Source of the DNA: Paracoccus methylovorus | Lineage (GTDB): Bacteria; Pseudomonadota; Alphaproteobacteria; Rhodobacterales; Rhodobacteraceae | Assembly (NCBI RefSeq): GCF_016919705.1 | Contig: NZ_CP070368.1 | Location: 1,798,001 to 1,862,000, forward strand | DNA length: 64,000 bases | Reading direction: 5' to 3' | In this document: positions 43,664 through 52,212 of the stretch, one piece after another | Position numbering within the stretch: the first letter of the stretch is position 1 | Layout of the letters: each line of letters opens with the position of its first letter | Made by a program: the position numbers and the translations under genes | The notes under the pieces: model-generated | What the model was told of the DNA's origin: nothing | What the model saw: only the letters and a program-made list of their open reading frames with translations | Database searches by the model: none

Positions 43664-44370
43664 GTGGGTTCGAACAGCCTGACGCTATTGGCCAGCAGAA
43701 CCGCCTGTGTCCGGCGGCGGGCGTTGATCTTGGACATGATCGCGGTGATGTGGGTTTTCACCGTCGCCTCGGCGATGGACAGCTCATAGCTGATCTCCTT
43801 GTTCGCCTTGCCCTGGCAGATCAGCCGCAGGATCTTCATCTGCTGCGGCGTCAGGGTGGAAAAGCGGCGGGCCAGTTCGATGCGGGCCGCGTCCTCTTCG
43901 CCGGCGTGCTCGGGCTGGTAGCTGTCGGGGGTCACCCGCTCGCCCTCCCACATGCGGCGCAGGCTGTCCACCAGCGCCTCGCGACCCAGCGACTTGCTGA
44001 TATAGCCCTGCGCCCCGGCCGCCATCGCGGTCGAGATCATGGCGTTTTCCAGATCGGCCGAGATCATGGTGATCGGCACGTCCGGTATCTGCCGGCGCAG
44101 CGTCACCAACCCCTCGGCGCCCCTTGCATCGGGCAGGTTCAGGTCCAGGATCACCGCATCGGGCGCGCCCTGGCTGCGGATCTGTTCTTGCGCAGCGGCA
44201 AGGCTGCGCGCCGTTCGTACATTTCTGAGCCCGAAGCTGATCTTCAGCGTCAGGGCCAGCGCGTCGCACATCAGCGGATGGTCGTCCACGATCAGGATTT
44301 CACGGACGCGATCGGCGGAAAGCCTTGGCGATGCGGCGCGGTCTTGCGACCGCGTTTCGGCTGAGGCCAT
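43660..44370 (-). CDS. flhR: LuxR-type response regulator FlhR-like
   Basis: 236 aa. Receiver domain with Asp76 (VILDLNLPDARG) and the Lys of YISKSLG, then a LuxR helix-turn-helix (LTPQQMKILRLICQGKANKEISYELSIAEATVKTHI). First gene of flhR-FIST-flhS on the minus strand. It would activate methylotrophy and quinoprotein genes after phosphorylation by FlhS. The 187-base gap to the divergent transporter gene may hold its binding site. Confidence 0.84.
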   Translation of the reverse strand: MASAETRSQDRAASPRLSADRVREILIVDDHPLMCDALALTLKISFGLRNVRTARSLAAAQEQIRSQGAPDAVILDLNLPDARGAEGLVTLRRQIPDVPITMISADLENAMISTAMAAGAQGYISKSLGREALVDSLRRMWEGERVTPDSYQPEHAGEEDAARIELARRFSTLTPQQMKILRLICQGKANKEISYELSIAEATVKTHITAIMSKINARRRTQAVLLANSVRLFEPT

Positions 44371-44557
44371 CGTTCTCCTCCCAAAGAAACGACAGGGCCG
44401 GGCTTGTCGTGCCGGCCGTTATTCTGTCCATCTTAAGACCGCCGCCCGCCGGCGCAAGCCAATTGGACCGAGGGACCGATTTCAGGCTACGACTTCGGTT
44501 GTATTGGTCAAATTATTGGCCCATGGCAGTTTGCCCGGGCCAGAAGGGGAAATTATC

Positions 44558-45547
44558 ATGCCGTTCAGCCGCAGAATCACCTTGTTGGCCGGGACCGCCG
44601 CGCTGGTCGGGCTGGCTCTGCCCGCACGCGCCCAGTCCCCAGCCACGCCCCTCACGATTCGCGTCGGCACGCTGGAGAACGGCACCGTCAACTGGGAACT
44701 TCAAACGATCCACAACCGCGGATTCGACACCGACAACGGCTTCAAGCTGGTGTCGATGATCCTGGCGGGCAACCCCGCCACCCAGGTCGCCATGCAGGGG
44801 GGTGAGGTCGATACCATCGTCTCGGACTGGCTTTGGGTCGCGCAACAGCGGGCGCGCGGGACGGGCTTTCGCTTTCTGCCCTATTCGACGGCCGTGGGCG
44901 GCGTGATGGTACGCGGCGACAGCCCGGCCCAGACGCTGGCCGATCTGAGGGGCAAGAAGATCGGCATCGCCGGCGGGCCGGTCGATAAAAGCTGGCTGAT
45001 CCTGCGCGCATGGTCGCGCGAAAAGCTGGGCGAGGATCTGGCCGATGTCGCCCAGCAGGTCTTTGGCGCACCACCGATGATCCTGAACGCGGCAGAGACC
45101 GGTGAGGTCGATGCGGCGATCAACTTCTGGCATTTTCAGGCCAAGATGAAGGCGCGCGGCATGCGCGAACTGATGACGGTGCAGACCGCAGCGGCCGATC
45201 TGGGGCTGGACCCCTCGACCCCGCTTGTGGGCTATGTGCTGCGCGACGACTGGATCGCGGCCAATCCGGCGCTGGCGGCAGGGCTGTCCCGTGCCTCGCG
45301 CGCGGCCAAGGACCTGCTGGCCAGCGACGATGCGGCGTGGGAGGAGCTGCGCCCCTTCATGGAGGCCGCCGATGAGGCCGAATTTCAGGCGCTGAAGGCC
45401 GGCTGGCGCGCCGGTATCCCCGCCCCCGGACCCGTGGATGCGGCCAATGCGCAACAGATGTTCGCCACCATGGCCGAACTGGGCGGCGAAGAGCTGACCG
45501 GCGGCCTCGCCACGCTGCCCGAGGGCCTGTTCTGGTGGCCGGAGTAA
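44558..45547 (+). CDS. ABC transporter substrate-binding protein, SsuA/TauA-like, quinoprotein cluster
   Basis: 329 aa from ATG 44558 with a signal peptide (about residues 1-24, ending ARA). The NMT1/SsuA-type fold shows as TIRVGTLENGTVNWEL, DTDNGFKLVSMI and LRGKKIGIAGGPVDKSW. First of three genes making an importer divergent from flhR and ending against the SoxYZ-like gene. Such transporters recur beside PQQ genes; their cargo is not known to me. A cofactor or trace ligand for the quinoprotein system is inference. Confidence 0.83.
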   Translation: MPFSRRITLLAGTAALVGLALPARAQSPATPLTIRVGTLENGTVNWELQTIHNRGFDTDNGFKLVSMILAGNPATQVAMQGGEVDTIVSDWLWVAQQRARGTGFRFLPYSTAVGGVMVRGDSPAQTLADLRGKKIGIAGGPVDKSWLILRAWSREKLGEDLADVAQQVFGAPPMILNAAETGEVDAAINFWHFQAKMKARGMRELMTVQTAAADLGLDPSTPLVGYVLRDDWIAANPALAAGLSRASRAAKDLLASDDAAWEELRPFMEAADEAEFQALKAGWRAGIPAPGPVDAANAQQMFATMAELGGEELTGGLATLPEGLFWWPE

Positions 45548-45554
45548 CCCCGCA

Positions 45555-46337
45555 TTGACGGAAACACCCAAGCCCCCCTCGTTACGTCCGGGCCTTGTGC
45601 CCGGCGTGCTGTCGATCCTCGCCATGTTGCTTGTCTGGACGCTGGCCTCGCAACTGACGGACCGGCCGCAGACCCTGCCCCCGCCGTGGGAGGTCGCGGC
45701 GCGTATCGCACGGCTTTGGTCCAGCGGAGAGCTGTGGTTCAACGCCGGCATGACCCTGTTCCGGGTGGTCGCAAGCTTTGCGCTGGCAATGGCCGTCGGC
45801 ATGGCGCTGGGGTTGTGGATGGGTCGTTCGCGCGGCGCGGATCAATGGCTGAACCCCGGCCTCATCATCTTGCTGAACGTACCGGCGCTGGTGGTGATCG
45901 TGCTGTGCTATATCTGGATCGGCCTGAACGAGACCGCGGCAATTCTTGCCGTGGCGCTGAACAAGATCCCCGTGGTGACGGTGATGATCCGCGAAGGTAC
46001 GCTGGCGCTGCGCCCCGATCTGGACGACATGGCCCGCGCCTTTCGCATGCCTCCCCTCAGCCGGCTGCGCCATGTCGTGCTGCCGCAGCTTGCACCGCAT
46101 ATCGCGGCCTCGGCGCGGGCCGGCATCTCGCTGATCTGGAAGATCGTGCTGGTCGTCGAATTTCTGGGCCGCTCGAACGGCGTGGGGTTCAAGATCCACC
46201 TGTTGTTTTCCAGCTTCGATGTGACGGGGGTGCTGGCATGGGCGCTGGCCTTTGTCGCCGTCATGCTGGCCATCGACCTGTTCCTGCTGCGGCCATTGGA
46301 ACGGCGCGCCAACCGCTGGAGGCAGGATGCAGCTTGA
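45555..46337 (+). CDS. ABC transporter permease, SsuC/TauC-like
   Basis: 260 aa with an apparent TTG start at 45555, 7 bases after the previous stop. About six membrane segments and the EAA-type loop MARAFRMPPLSRLRHVVLPQLAPHIAAS, which contacts the ATPase. It overlaps the ATPase gene by 11 bases. Member of the nitrate/sulfonate/taurine permease group. Confidence 0.86.
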   Translation: MTETPKPPSLRPGLVPGVLSILAMLLVWTLASQLTDRPQTLPPPWEVAARIARLWSSGELWFNAGMTLFRVVASFALAMAVGMALGLWMGRSRGADQWLNPGLIILLNVPALVVIVLCYIWIGLNETAAILAVALNKIPVVTVMIREGTLALRPDLDDMARAFRMPPLSRLRHVVLPQLAPHIAASARAGISLIWKIVLVVEFLGRSNGVGFKIHLLFSSFDVTGVLAWALAFVAVMLAIDLFLLRPLERRANRWRQDAA

Positions 46338-46917
46338 CCTGACCGGCAAATCCTTTGGCGCGCGCGAGGTGCTGGGGGCGCTGACGCTTTCCGTCACGCG
46401 CGGGGAACGACTGGCCATCCTTGGCCCGTCCGGCATCGGAAAATCGACGCTGCTGCGCATACTGGCCGGGCTGGACCGGGAATATCGCGGCCGGCTTGAG
46501 GGTGCCGACCGTCTTGCCGTGGTGTTTCAAGAGCCGGTATTGCTGCCATGGCGCGATGCGGTGGCGAATATCACCCTGCCGACCGGCTGCGACGCGGCCA
46601 CCGCGCGGGACTGGCTGGGACAGGTGGGGCTTGCGGGGCACGAAGGCAAGTTTCCCCGCCAGCTTTCTCTGGGCCAACAGCGGCGACTGGCCTTGGCCCG
46701 CGCCTTTGCAGCGGGCCCCGATATCCTGCTGATGGATGAGCCCTTCGCCTCGCTGGACGCCGGGACCGGCGCGCGGATGGTGGCGCTGACCGCCGCACTG
46801 CTGACGCGCACCGGCGCGGGGCTTGTGCTGGTCACCCACGATCCCGCCGAAGCCGGGGCGCTGGATGCCCGAGCCCTGCAACTGACCGGCAACCCGGCCC
46901 GGCTTCAGAAGGACTGA
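46327..46917 (+). CDS. ABC transporter ATP-binding protein
   Basis: 196 aa from ATG 46327, with GGAGGCAGG upstream; short for the SsuB/TauB family (about 240-260 aa). Walker A GPSGIGKST, Q loop VVFQEPVLLPWRDAV, signature LSLGQQRRLALARA, Walker B ILLMDEPF and switch His VTHDP are all present. The missing length is at the C-terminus. Its 3' end overlaps the convergent SoxYZ-like gene by 13 bases. Confidence 0.88.
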   Translation: MQLDLTGKSFGAREVLGALTLSVTRGERLAILGPSGIGKSTLLRILAGLDREYRGRLEGADRLAVVFQEPVLLPWRDAVANITLPTGCDAATARDWLGQVGLAGHEGKFPRQLSLGQQRRLALARAFAAGPDILLMDEPFASLDAGTGARMVALTAALLTRTGAGLVLVTHDPAEAGALDARALQLTGNPARLQKD

Positions 46918-47684
46918 TCCCAGATCCTGCCGTCGGTATCCTCGGCATGGACCGTCACCGGCCCGTCGCCCGGTGCATGGGCAAAGCGAAACACCGGATC
47001 TTCCGAGATCGAGATGCCGGCCTCCATGGTGAACAACGGCGTTTCGCCCTGTTTCACCTCAAGCGTCTGGATGAACTCGGCGGGGATGGTCAGCAGCGTC
47101 AGCTGATCGCGTTGCAGGCCCGAGAAATTCGGGTGCCGGATCATCAGCGTGCCGATCCGGCGGCCGTCCTCGTCCGCCGTGCGATAGCGCATCTCGCCCA
47201 TGGTGGCGCGCACCTCGTCCATGCTTTTGCCCGCAGGCGCGGCGCACCCGCCCGAAGCTTTCACGAACCGCCCCGCCATCACCTTGCGCCCATCCGCCAG
47301 CGTGGCGATGGCGCGCAGGTCGGAATAGGTATCGACCCGGACCCGGACCTCGAAATCCAGGGGCATCAGCGCCTCGCCAAAGGTGAATTCGGCCGCCACC
47401 GGCGCGGGGTTACCGTCGACCACCAAAGCCAGCGAACGGATCGCAGGCGCGCCGGCCGGTTGGGTGATGCGCACCGGTACCAGCGCCGGATTGTCGGCGC
47501 GCGGCGGCGCATCCAGATCGAAGATCGCCGGATCGACCGGCGGTTCCTCGTCAACGCCGATCACCGCAAGCCGCATGTCCTCCCACAGAGCCGAGGGCTG
47601 CATGGGGTTCGCCACCTCGGCTGCCATGGCACCGAGCCCAAGGACCGGCACAGCCAGCAGGGCAAGCACCAGCGCACGTTTCAT
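46905..47684 (-). CDS. Quinoprotein-associated SoxYZ-like carrier protein
   Basis: 259 aa from ATG 47684, overlapping the pqqE stop by ATGA. Signal peptide (about residues 1-21), then a SoxY-like half ending in a GGC motif (Cys147 in KASGGCAAP) and a SoxZ-like half (EVRATMGEMRYR, GTLMIRHPNFSGL). In thiosulfate oxidation SoxY carries the substrate on the Cys of a C-terminal GGCGG; here SoxY and SoxZ are one chain with the Cys between them. This fused form is known from quinoprotein clusters, where its role is unproven. It likely carries something covalently in the periplasm. Confidence 0.85.
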   Translation of the reverse strand: MKRALVLALLAVPVLGLGAMAAEVANPMQPSALWEDMRLAVIGVDEEPPVDPAIFDLDAPPRADNPALVPVRITQPAGAPAIRSLALVVDGNPAPVAAEFTFGEALMPLDFEVRVRVDTYSDLRAIATLADGRKVMAGRFVKASGGCAAPAGKSMDEVRATMGEMRYRTADEDGRRIGTLMIRHPNFSGLQRDQLTLLTIPAEFIQTLEVKQGETPLFTMEAGISISEDPVFRFAHAPGDGPVTVHAEDTDGRIWDQSF

Positions 47685-48817
47685 CCCCGCTTCTCCCTTG
47701 TCATGCGGCGATAGACCAGTGCGGTCGAATCGCTGGCGGCCTCGGCCTCGGCGGTGGCGCGCAGCCGGGCATGCAGATCCGAGAGCGAGCAGACCGGATC
47801 GGTCGCCCGCGCATCGCCGGCAAACGCCATGGCCTGACAGCGGCAGCCGCCAAAGTCGATCTCGCGCCGGTCGCAAGAGGCGCAGGGCTCGGGCATCCAT
47901 GCGGTGCCGCGAAAGGCGTTGAAGGCCGGGCCGTCATGCCAGATCCGGGCCAAGGGCACATCGCGCACATTTTCGAACTCAAGCCCCTTGATGGTCTGGG
48001 CAGCATGGCAGGGCAGCACCATGCCATCGGGCGCGACGTTCAGCCCGGTCGAGCCCCAGCCGCCCATGCAGCTTTTCGGATAGGCGGCCAGATGGTCGGC
48101 GGGCACATAGTCGATGACCATGCGTCCGTGCAAACGCCGGCGCGCCTCGTCCACGACCTGGCGGGCGCGGGTCGCCTGATCCTGGGTGGGCATCAACGGA
48201 CGGCGGTTCAGATCGGCCCAGCCGTGGAACTGAACGGTTGCGACCTCGATCCGGCGGCATTCCAGCCGCTCGGCCAGATCGATCATCTCGGGCAGGCGGT
48301 CGAGGTTCTGGCGGTGAACCACGGCGTTCAGCGTCATCGGAAAGCCGATGGCCCGCACCCATTCCGCGACCTGCATCTTGCGCGCGAAACTGCCGCCATA
48401 GCCGCTGATCCAGTCAGCCATCTCGGCGTCGATGCCTTGCAGGGAAAGCTGGATGTGATCGACCACGCCGTCCAGTTCGCGCAGCCGCGCCTCGGTCAGC
48501 CCGATCCCCGAGGTGATGAGGTTGACGTATAGCCCGGCATCGCGGGCCGAGGCGGCGATTTCGGTCAGATCCCGCCGCGAAGCCGGCTCGCCCCCCGACA
48601 GATGCACCTGAAGCACGCCCATATCCGCGGCCTGCCGGAACACATCGGCCCATTCCGCCGTCTTCAACTCGGCGCTGATGCTGGTCAGCTCCACCGGGTT
48701 CGAGCAATAGGGGCAGGCCAGCGGACAGCGATGCGTCAGTTCCGCCAGCATCGCCATGGGCAGGCCGACCCGGACCGGATTGCCGTCGATGTCGCGGGGG
48801 GTGGGATCGTCTCTCAT
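47681..48817 (-). CDS. pqqE: PqqA peptide cyclase, radical SAM enzyme
   Basis: 378 aa. The radical SAM cysteines are Cys31, Cys35 and Cys38 (RCPLACPYC); the C-terminal SPASM region holds the auxiliary cluster cysteines ([31 protein letters not shown]). It joins the Glu and Tyr side chains of PqqA with the help of PqqD. ATGA overlaps link it to pqqD before and the SoxYZ-like gene after. Confidence 0.96.
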   Translation of the reverse strand: MRDDPTPRDIDGNPVRVGLPMAMLAELTHRCPLACPYCSNPVELTSISAELKTAEWADVFRQAADMGVLQVHLSGGEPASRRDLTEIAASARDAGLYVNLITSGIGLTEARLRELDGVVDHIQLSLQGIDAEMADWISGYGGSFARKMQVAEWVRAIGFPMTLNAVVHRQNLDRLPEMIDLAERLECRRIEVATVQFHGWADLNRRPLMPTQDQATRARQVVDEARRRLHGRMVIDYVPADHLAAYPKSCMGGWGSTGLNVAPDGMVLPCHAAQTIKGLEFENVRDVPLARIWHDGPAFNAFRGTAWMPEPCASCDRREIDFGGCRCQAMAFAGDARATDPVCSLSDLHARLRATAEAEAASDSTALVYRRMTREKRG

Positions 48818-49122
48818 GATGCCCCCTCGGGGTTATCGTTCAGAAACACCATGCGCCGGTCCATCAGACCGCGCAGGAATTCCTGCACGTCGCCCTCGAT
48901 CTGCTCGGCCGGCGCGTCGTAGCGGGTGCAAAGCGTCAGCACCACGTCCGACAGGCTGCGCTTGCCGTCGAGTTCGGACAGGATCGCGTGGCCCACCGGA
49001 TCAAGCTGGATCACCCGTTCCGGCGCCAGCAGCACGCGAATGCCGCGCACGCGGTCGTCATGCAGCCGCACCCCCCGCGGCAGATAGGGCACCGCAGCGC
49101 CGCTGATGCGATCCGCGGTCAT
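48814..49122 (-). CDS. pqqD: PqqD, PqqA-binding chaperone
   Basis: 102 aa from ATG 49122. It has the PqqD wing-like fold ([32 protein letters not shown], then [11 protein letters not shown]). It presents PqqA to PqqE. Overlaps pqqC and pqqE by ATGA each. Confidence 0.94.
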   Translation of the reverse strand: MTADRISGAAVPYLPRGVRLHDDRVRGIRVLLAPERVIQLDPVGHAILSELDGKRSLSDVVLTLCTRYDAPAEQIEGDVQEFLRGLMDRRMVFLNDNPEGAS

Positions 49123-49916
49123 GAAACCGCCGCCCTCTCGGGTCCGGCAGGCTCGGGGATGGCCGCGGCCAGCAGCCCCTCGGTCGGGCGCCAGGCGCCG
49201 TGCGGAATATTGCCCTGCACATAGCCGTGCCAAAGCGCATCAAGTTGCGCCCAAAGCACATCGGTCTTGAAGATCAGCGCCGCCGCTGCCGCATCCTGTT
49301 TTTCCAGCGTGTCGGCATGGTCCAGCACATAGTTCAGGCCGAACTCCACGTCCTTGGGGGCCTCGGCCAGCCGCTTGCGGAAATAGGCAAGGCTGGTGTC
49401 GTCGGCGAAATCATAGTGCTTCAGCAGACCTTCGATACGCTCGGCATGGATCTTGGGCGCAAACATCTCGGTCAGGCTGGCGGCCACGGCATCCAGCAGC
49501 GGCATGTCGCGCACGAAACGCACATAGGCATCGACGGCAAAGCGGGTGGCCGGCATCACGCCCGCACCGCTGGCGACGTAATCGGGATCAAGGCCCACGG
49601 CGCGCGCCAAGGCCAGCCAGCGCCGGATGCCGCCGCCCTCATCGACGCCGCCGTCGTGATCCTCGATGCGCGACCGCCAGATGCGGCGCAGTTGCGGATC
49701 ATCGACGCGGGACAGGAAGGCCGCATCCTTCATCGGAATGCGCGACTGGTATTGCCAGCGGTTGATGACCCAGGCGCGCACCTCGTCGGGGGTGCATTCG
49801 CCACCGTGCAGGCGTTTATGAAACGGGTGACGGTCATGGTAACGCTCGGCGCCGATGCGCCGCAGACGTTCGTGGAACTCGGCGCGTGTCTGGGCACGAT
49901 GGTCGGCAAGTTTCAT
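49119..49916 (-). CDS. pqqC: Pyrroloquinoline-quinone synthase
   Basis: 265 aa helical oxidase for the last step of PQQ synthesis. Typical segments are [39 protein letters not shown] and [19 protein letters not shown], which include active-site His, Arg and Tyr residues. Overlaps pqqB and pqqD by ATGA. Confidence 0.96.
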   Translation of the reverse strand: MKLADHRAQTRAEFHERLRRIGAERYHDRHPFHKRLHGGECTPDEVRAWVINRWQYQSRIPMKDAAFLSRVDDPQLRRIWRSRIEDHDGGVDEGGGIRRWLALARAVGLDPDYVASGAGVMPATRFAVDAYVRFVRDMPLLDAVAASLTEMFAPKIHAERIEGLLKHYDFADDTSLAYFRKRLAEAPKDVEFGLNYVLDHADTLEKQDAAAAALIFKTDVLWAQLDALWHGYVQGNIPHGAWRPTEGLLAAAIPEPAGPERAAVS

Positions 49917-50803
49917 GGCGCGATCTCCATACCGTCATGGCCGACCTGCCAGCCCGCCGCCGCTGCCTGCGCACGTTCGGGGCTTGCCGGATCGACCAGC
50001 GGGTTCGAATTGTTCAGATGCACGTAAATGCGGGCGCCCAAGGTCACGTCGCGCAATGCCTCGAGACTGCCGTCCGGGCCGGATACCGGCACATGACCCA
50101 TCCGGCGTCCCGACTTGATCCCCAGACCGGCGCGGATCATCTCGTCATCGGTCCAAAGCGTGCCGTCGAACAGCAGCGCATCCGCCCCCGCGACGCGTTC
50201 GCGCAGCCAATCAGGCACAAGGGCGCAGCCGGGGATGTAAAAGACACGCCGGCCGGCGGCCTCCAATTCGACCCCCACGGTCTGCTCGCCCATCAGATCG
50301 GTCTCCACCCGCTCGCCCTCCATATAGAGCGGCACCTTGCCGGGCACGGCGAAAAGACGTGCCGCAAGGCCGGGTGCAAGCTCGACGCTTTGCTCCAGCG
50401 CAACCTCGCGCCGGACAACGATTCCGGGGTCCAGAGCGGACAGCATCGGGTTGGCGGACAACACGGCGTGAATGGCGGGCGTCGCATACAGATCGAACCC
50501 CTGCCCCTCACGCAGGGTCAGCAGCCCCGCCACATGGTCGATGTCGCCGTTCGTGACCAGCACCGAGCGGATCGGAGAGCCACGCAGCCCCCCCGGCCGC
50601 AATGCCGGGGTCACAGCCAGTTGCTGGCGCAGATCGGGCGAGGCATTGATCAGCGCCCAATCCCGACCGTTTGCCGAAACGGCAATCCCGCTTTGGCTCA
50701 TGGCGGGAATGCGCCCTGCACGCGCAGCCTCGCAGTTGGGGCAGCCGCAGTTCCACTGGGGCACACCGCCGCCAGCGCCGCTGCCTAGAATTACGATACG
50801 CAT
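49913..50803 (-). CDS. pqqB: PqqB, metallo-beta-lactamase-fold PQQ biosynthesis protein
   Basis: 296 aa from ATG 50803. Opens MRIVILGSGAGGGVPQWNC with the CPNC zinc knuckle, then TNGDIDHVAGLL and LFDGTLWTDDEM. Thought to oxidise the cross-linked Glu-Tyr intermediate. First of five overlapping genes, 65 bases after pqqA. Confidence 0.95.
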   Translation of the reverse strand: MRIVILGSGAGGGVPQWNCGCPNCEAARAGRIPAMSQSGIAVSANGRDWALINASPDLRQQLAVTPALRPGGLRGSPIRSVLVTNGDIDHVAGLLTLREGQGFDLYATPAIHAVLSANPMLSALDPGIVVRREVALEQSVELAPGLAARLFAVPGKVPLYMEGERVETDLMGEQTVGVELEAAGRRVFYIPGCALVPDWLRERVAGADALLFDGTLWTDDEMIRAGLGIKSGRRMGHVPVSGPDGSLEALRDVTLGARIYVHLNNSNPLVDPASPERAQAAAAGWQVGHDGMEIAP

Positions 50804-50868
50804 GGGAAAGGCTCCGGCAGGCCCGGCCCCCGTCATTCGGGGACCGGGTCAGGGAATATCGCCGGCGA

Positions 50869-50961
50869 TTAGAACAGGACCGGCTCGTCCTCGGCCGGGG
50901 CATACATGTTGATCTCCATGCCGCAGGCGATTTCCTTGGGTGCAGGTTTGGTCCAGGCCAT
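50869..50961 (-). CDS. pqqA: PqqA, precursor peptide of PQQ
   Basis: 30 aa; ATG 50961 preceded by GAGGAGGAGG. The substrate residues are Glu16 and Tyr20 in MEINMY, which PqqE cross-links. Starts MAWTKPAPKEI, as usual. The gene is buried at the end of a spurious 589-codon frame. It heads the pqqABCDE-SoxYZ operon and is divergent from the metallo-beta-lactamase gene at 51100. Confidence 0.96.
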   Translation of the reverse strand: MAWTKPAPKEIACGMEINMYAPAEDEPVLF

Positions 50962-51099
50962 ATATCCTCCTCCTCGAGTCCACCGCGTGAATGCGGCTGT
51001 AACGATGCTAAGCCGCTTACGCAGCCAGTCAACACGCCAAAAGTCGTAGATGGCCAGGTCGCGGGCTTGTGTTAGCGTTGCGACGCGAAAGGAAAGCGG

Positions 51100-52155
51100 A
51101 TGTTCCATCTGGTCCTTGCCGCCTGTCTGGCGGCCCAGCCCGCCACGTGCCAATCGCGCCTGCTGCCCGCGGGCGACGCGCCCACGCGCGAGGATTGCGA
51201 ACTTCGCGCCGCACCCATCGCCCGGGACTGGCTGGCCCGGCATCCCGACCTGACCGGAAACGGGCCGCGCTGCGTCGAAACCGCCGAACTGCCCGCCCTG
51301 ACCGTGCAAGAGGTGGCGCCGGGGATTCAAGTGCATCAGGGCGCGATGGCGCAGATTTCGCCGCAGAACCGGGGGCGGATCGCCAACCTGTCCTTTGTGC
51401 TGGGCGACAGCGTGGCCGTCATCGACGCAGGCGGCAGCCGGGCCGAAGCCGAGGCGCTTTACGCCGCGATCCGTCAGATCACCGACAAGCCGATCAGCCA
51501 TCTGATCCTGACCCATATGCACCCCGACCACATCCTTGGCGCCGAGGTGTTTTCCGAGGCCGGCGCGACCATCGTGGCCGATGCCCGCCTGCCCGATGCG
51601 GTGGCGTTGCGGGCGGATAGCTGGATGGCCTCGATCCCCCGGCAGATCGGCGAGGCGGCTTTTGCCGGCACCAGGGCGGCCCGCGTGGACCAGACGGTCG
51701 ACGCCCCGCAAGAGCTGTCGCTTGGCGACCGGAAACTGGTGCTGACCCCCGTGGCCCCGGCCCATACCGGCAGCGACATGACCGTACTGGACGACGATAC
51801 CGGCACGCTGTTCACCGGCGATCTGGTGTTTCTGGGGCTGACGCCGTCGCTGGATGGTTCGCTGTCGGGCTGGCTCGACTGGATGGCGCAGCCCCCCGAC
51901 CCACTCCCGGCGCTGATCGTGCCCGGTCACGGCCCGGTCACGGAAAGCTGGGACGAGGCCATCGCCCCCCAAGACCGCTATCTGACCGCGCTGCGCGATG
52001 CCACGCGCGACGCGATCTCTGCCGGTCTGCCACTGTCGCGGGCGATTCCGGCCATCGTCGCCGCGATGAAGCCGGTGTCGGAGGGATGGGCCGATTTTCA
52101 CGACACCACCGCGCGCAACGCCTCGGCAGCCTATGCGGAACTGGAGTGGGAATAG
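51100..52155 (+). CDS. Quinoprotein-associated zinc metallohydrolase (SoxH-like)
   Basis: 351 aa. N-terminal hydrophobic segment and Cys-containing region (about 1-60) precede a metallo-beta-lactamase fold: LTHMHPDHILG (HxHxDH), an Asp in FTGDLVF and VPGHGPV. It resembles the quinoprotein relay zinc metallohydrolases found with SoxYZ-like carriers, by analogy with SoxH. Probably periplasmic, possibly acting on whatever the carrier binds. Divergent from pqqA. Confidence 0.84.
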   Translation: MFHLVLAACLAAQPATCQSRLLPAGDAPTREDCELRAAPIARDWLARHPDLTGNGPRCVETAELPALTVQEVAPGIQVHQGAMAQISPQNRGRIANLSFVLGDSVAVIDAGGSRAEAEALYAAIRQITDKPISHLILTHMHPDHILGAEVFSEAGATIVADARLPDAVALRADSWMASIPRQIGEAAFAGTRAARVDQTVDAPQELSLGDRKLVLTPVAPAHTGSDMTVLDDDTGTLFTGDLVFLGLTPSLDGSLSGWLDWMAQPPDPLPALIVPGHGPVTESWDEAIAPQDRYLTALRDATRDAISAGLPLSRAIPAIVAAMKPVSEGWADFHDTTARNASAAYAELEWE

Positions 52156-52212
52156 ATTGCCTCGCCCGCGCACCGATGCCACAAGAGTTCCAGGCGCAGA
52201 AGGAGCAAGGTC

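Noticed and set aside
46905..47900. Longer 331-codon version of the SoxYZ-like protein.
   Set aside because: The extra N-terminus lies inside pqqE in another frame; ATG 47684 gives a signal peptide and an ATGA overlap.
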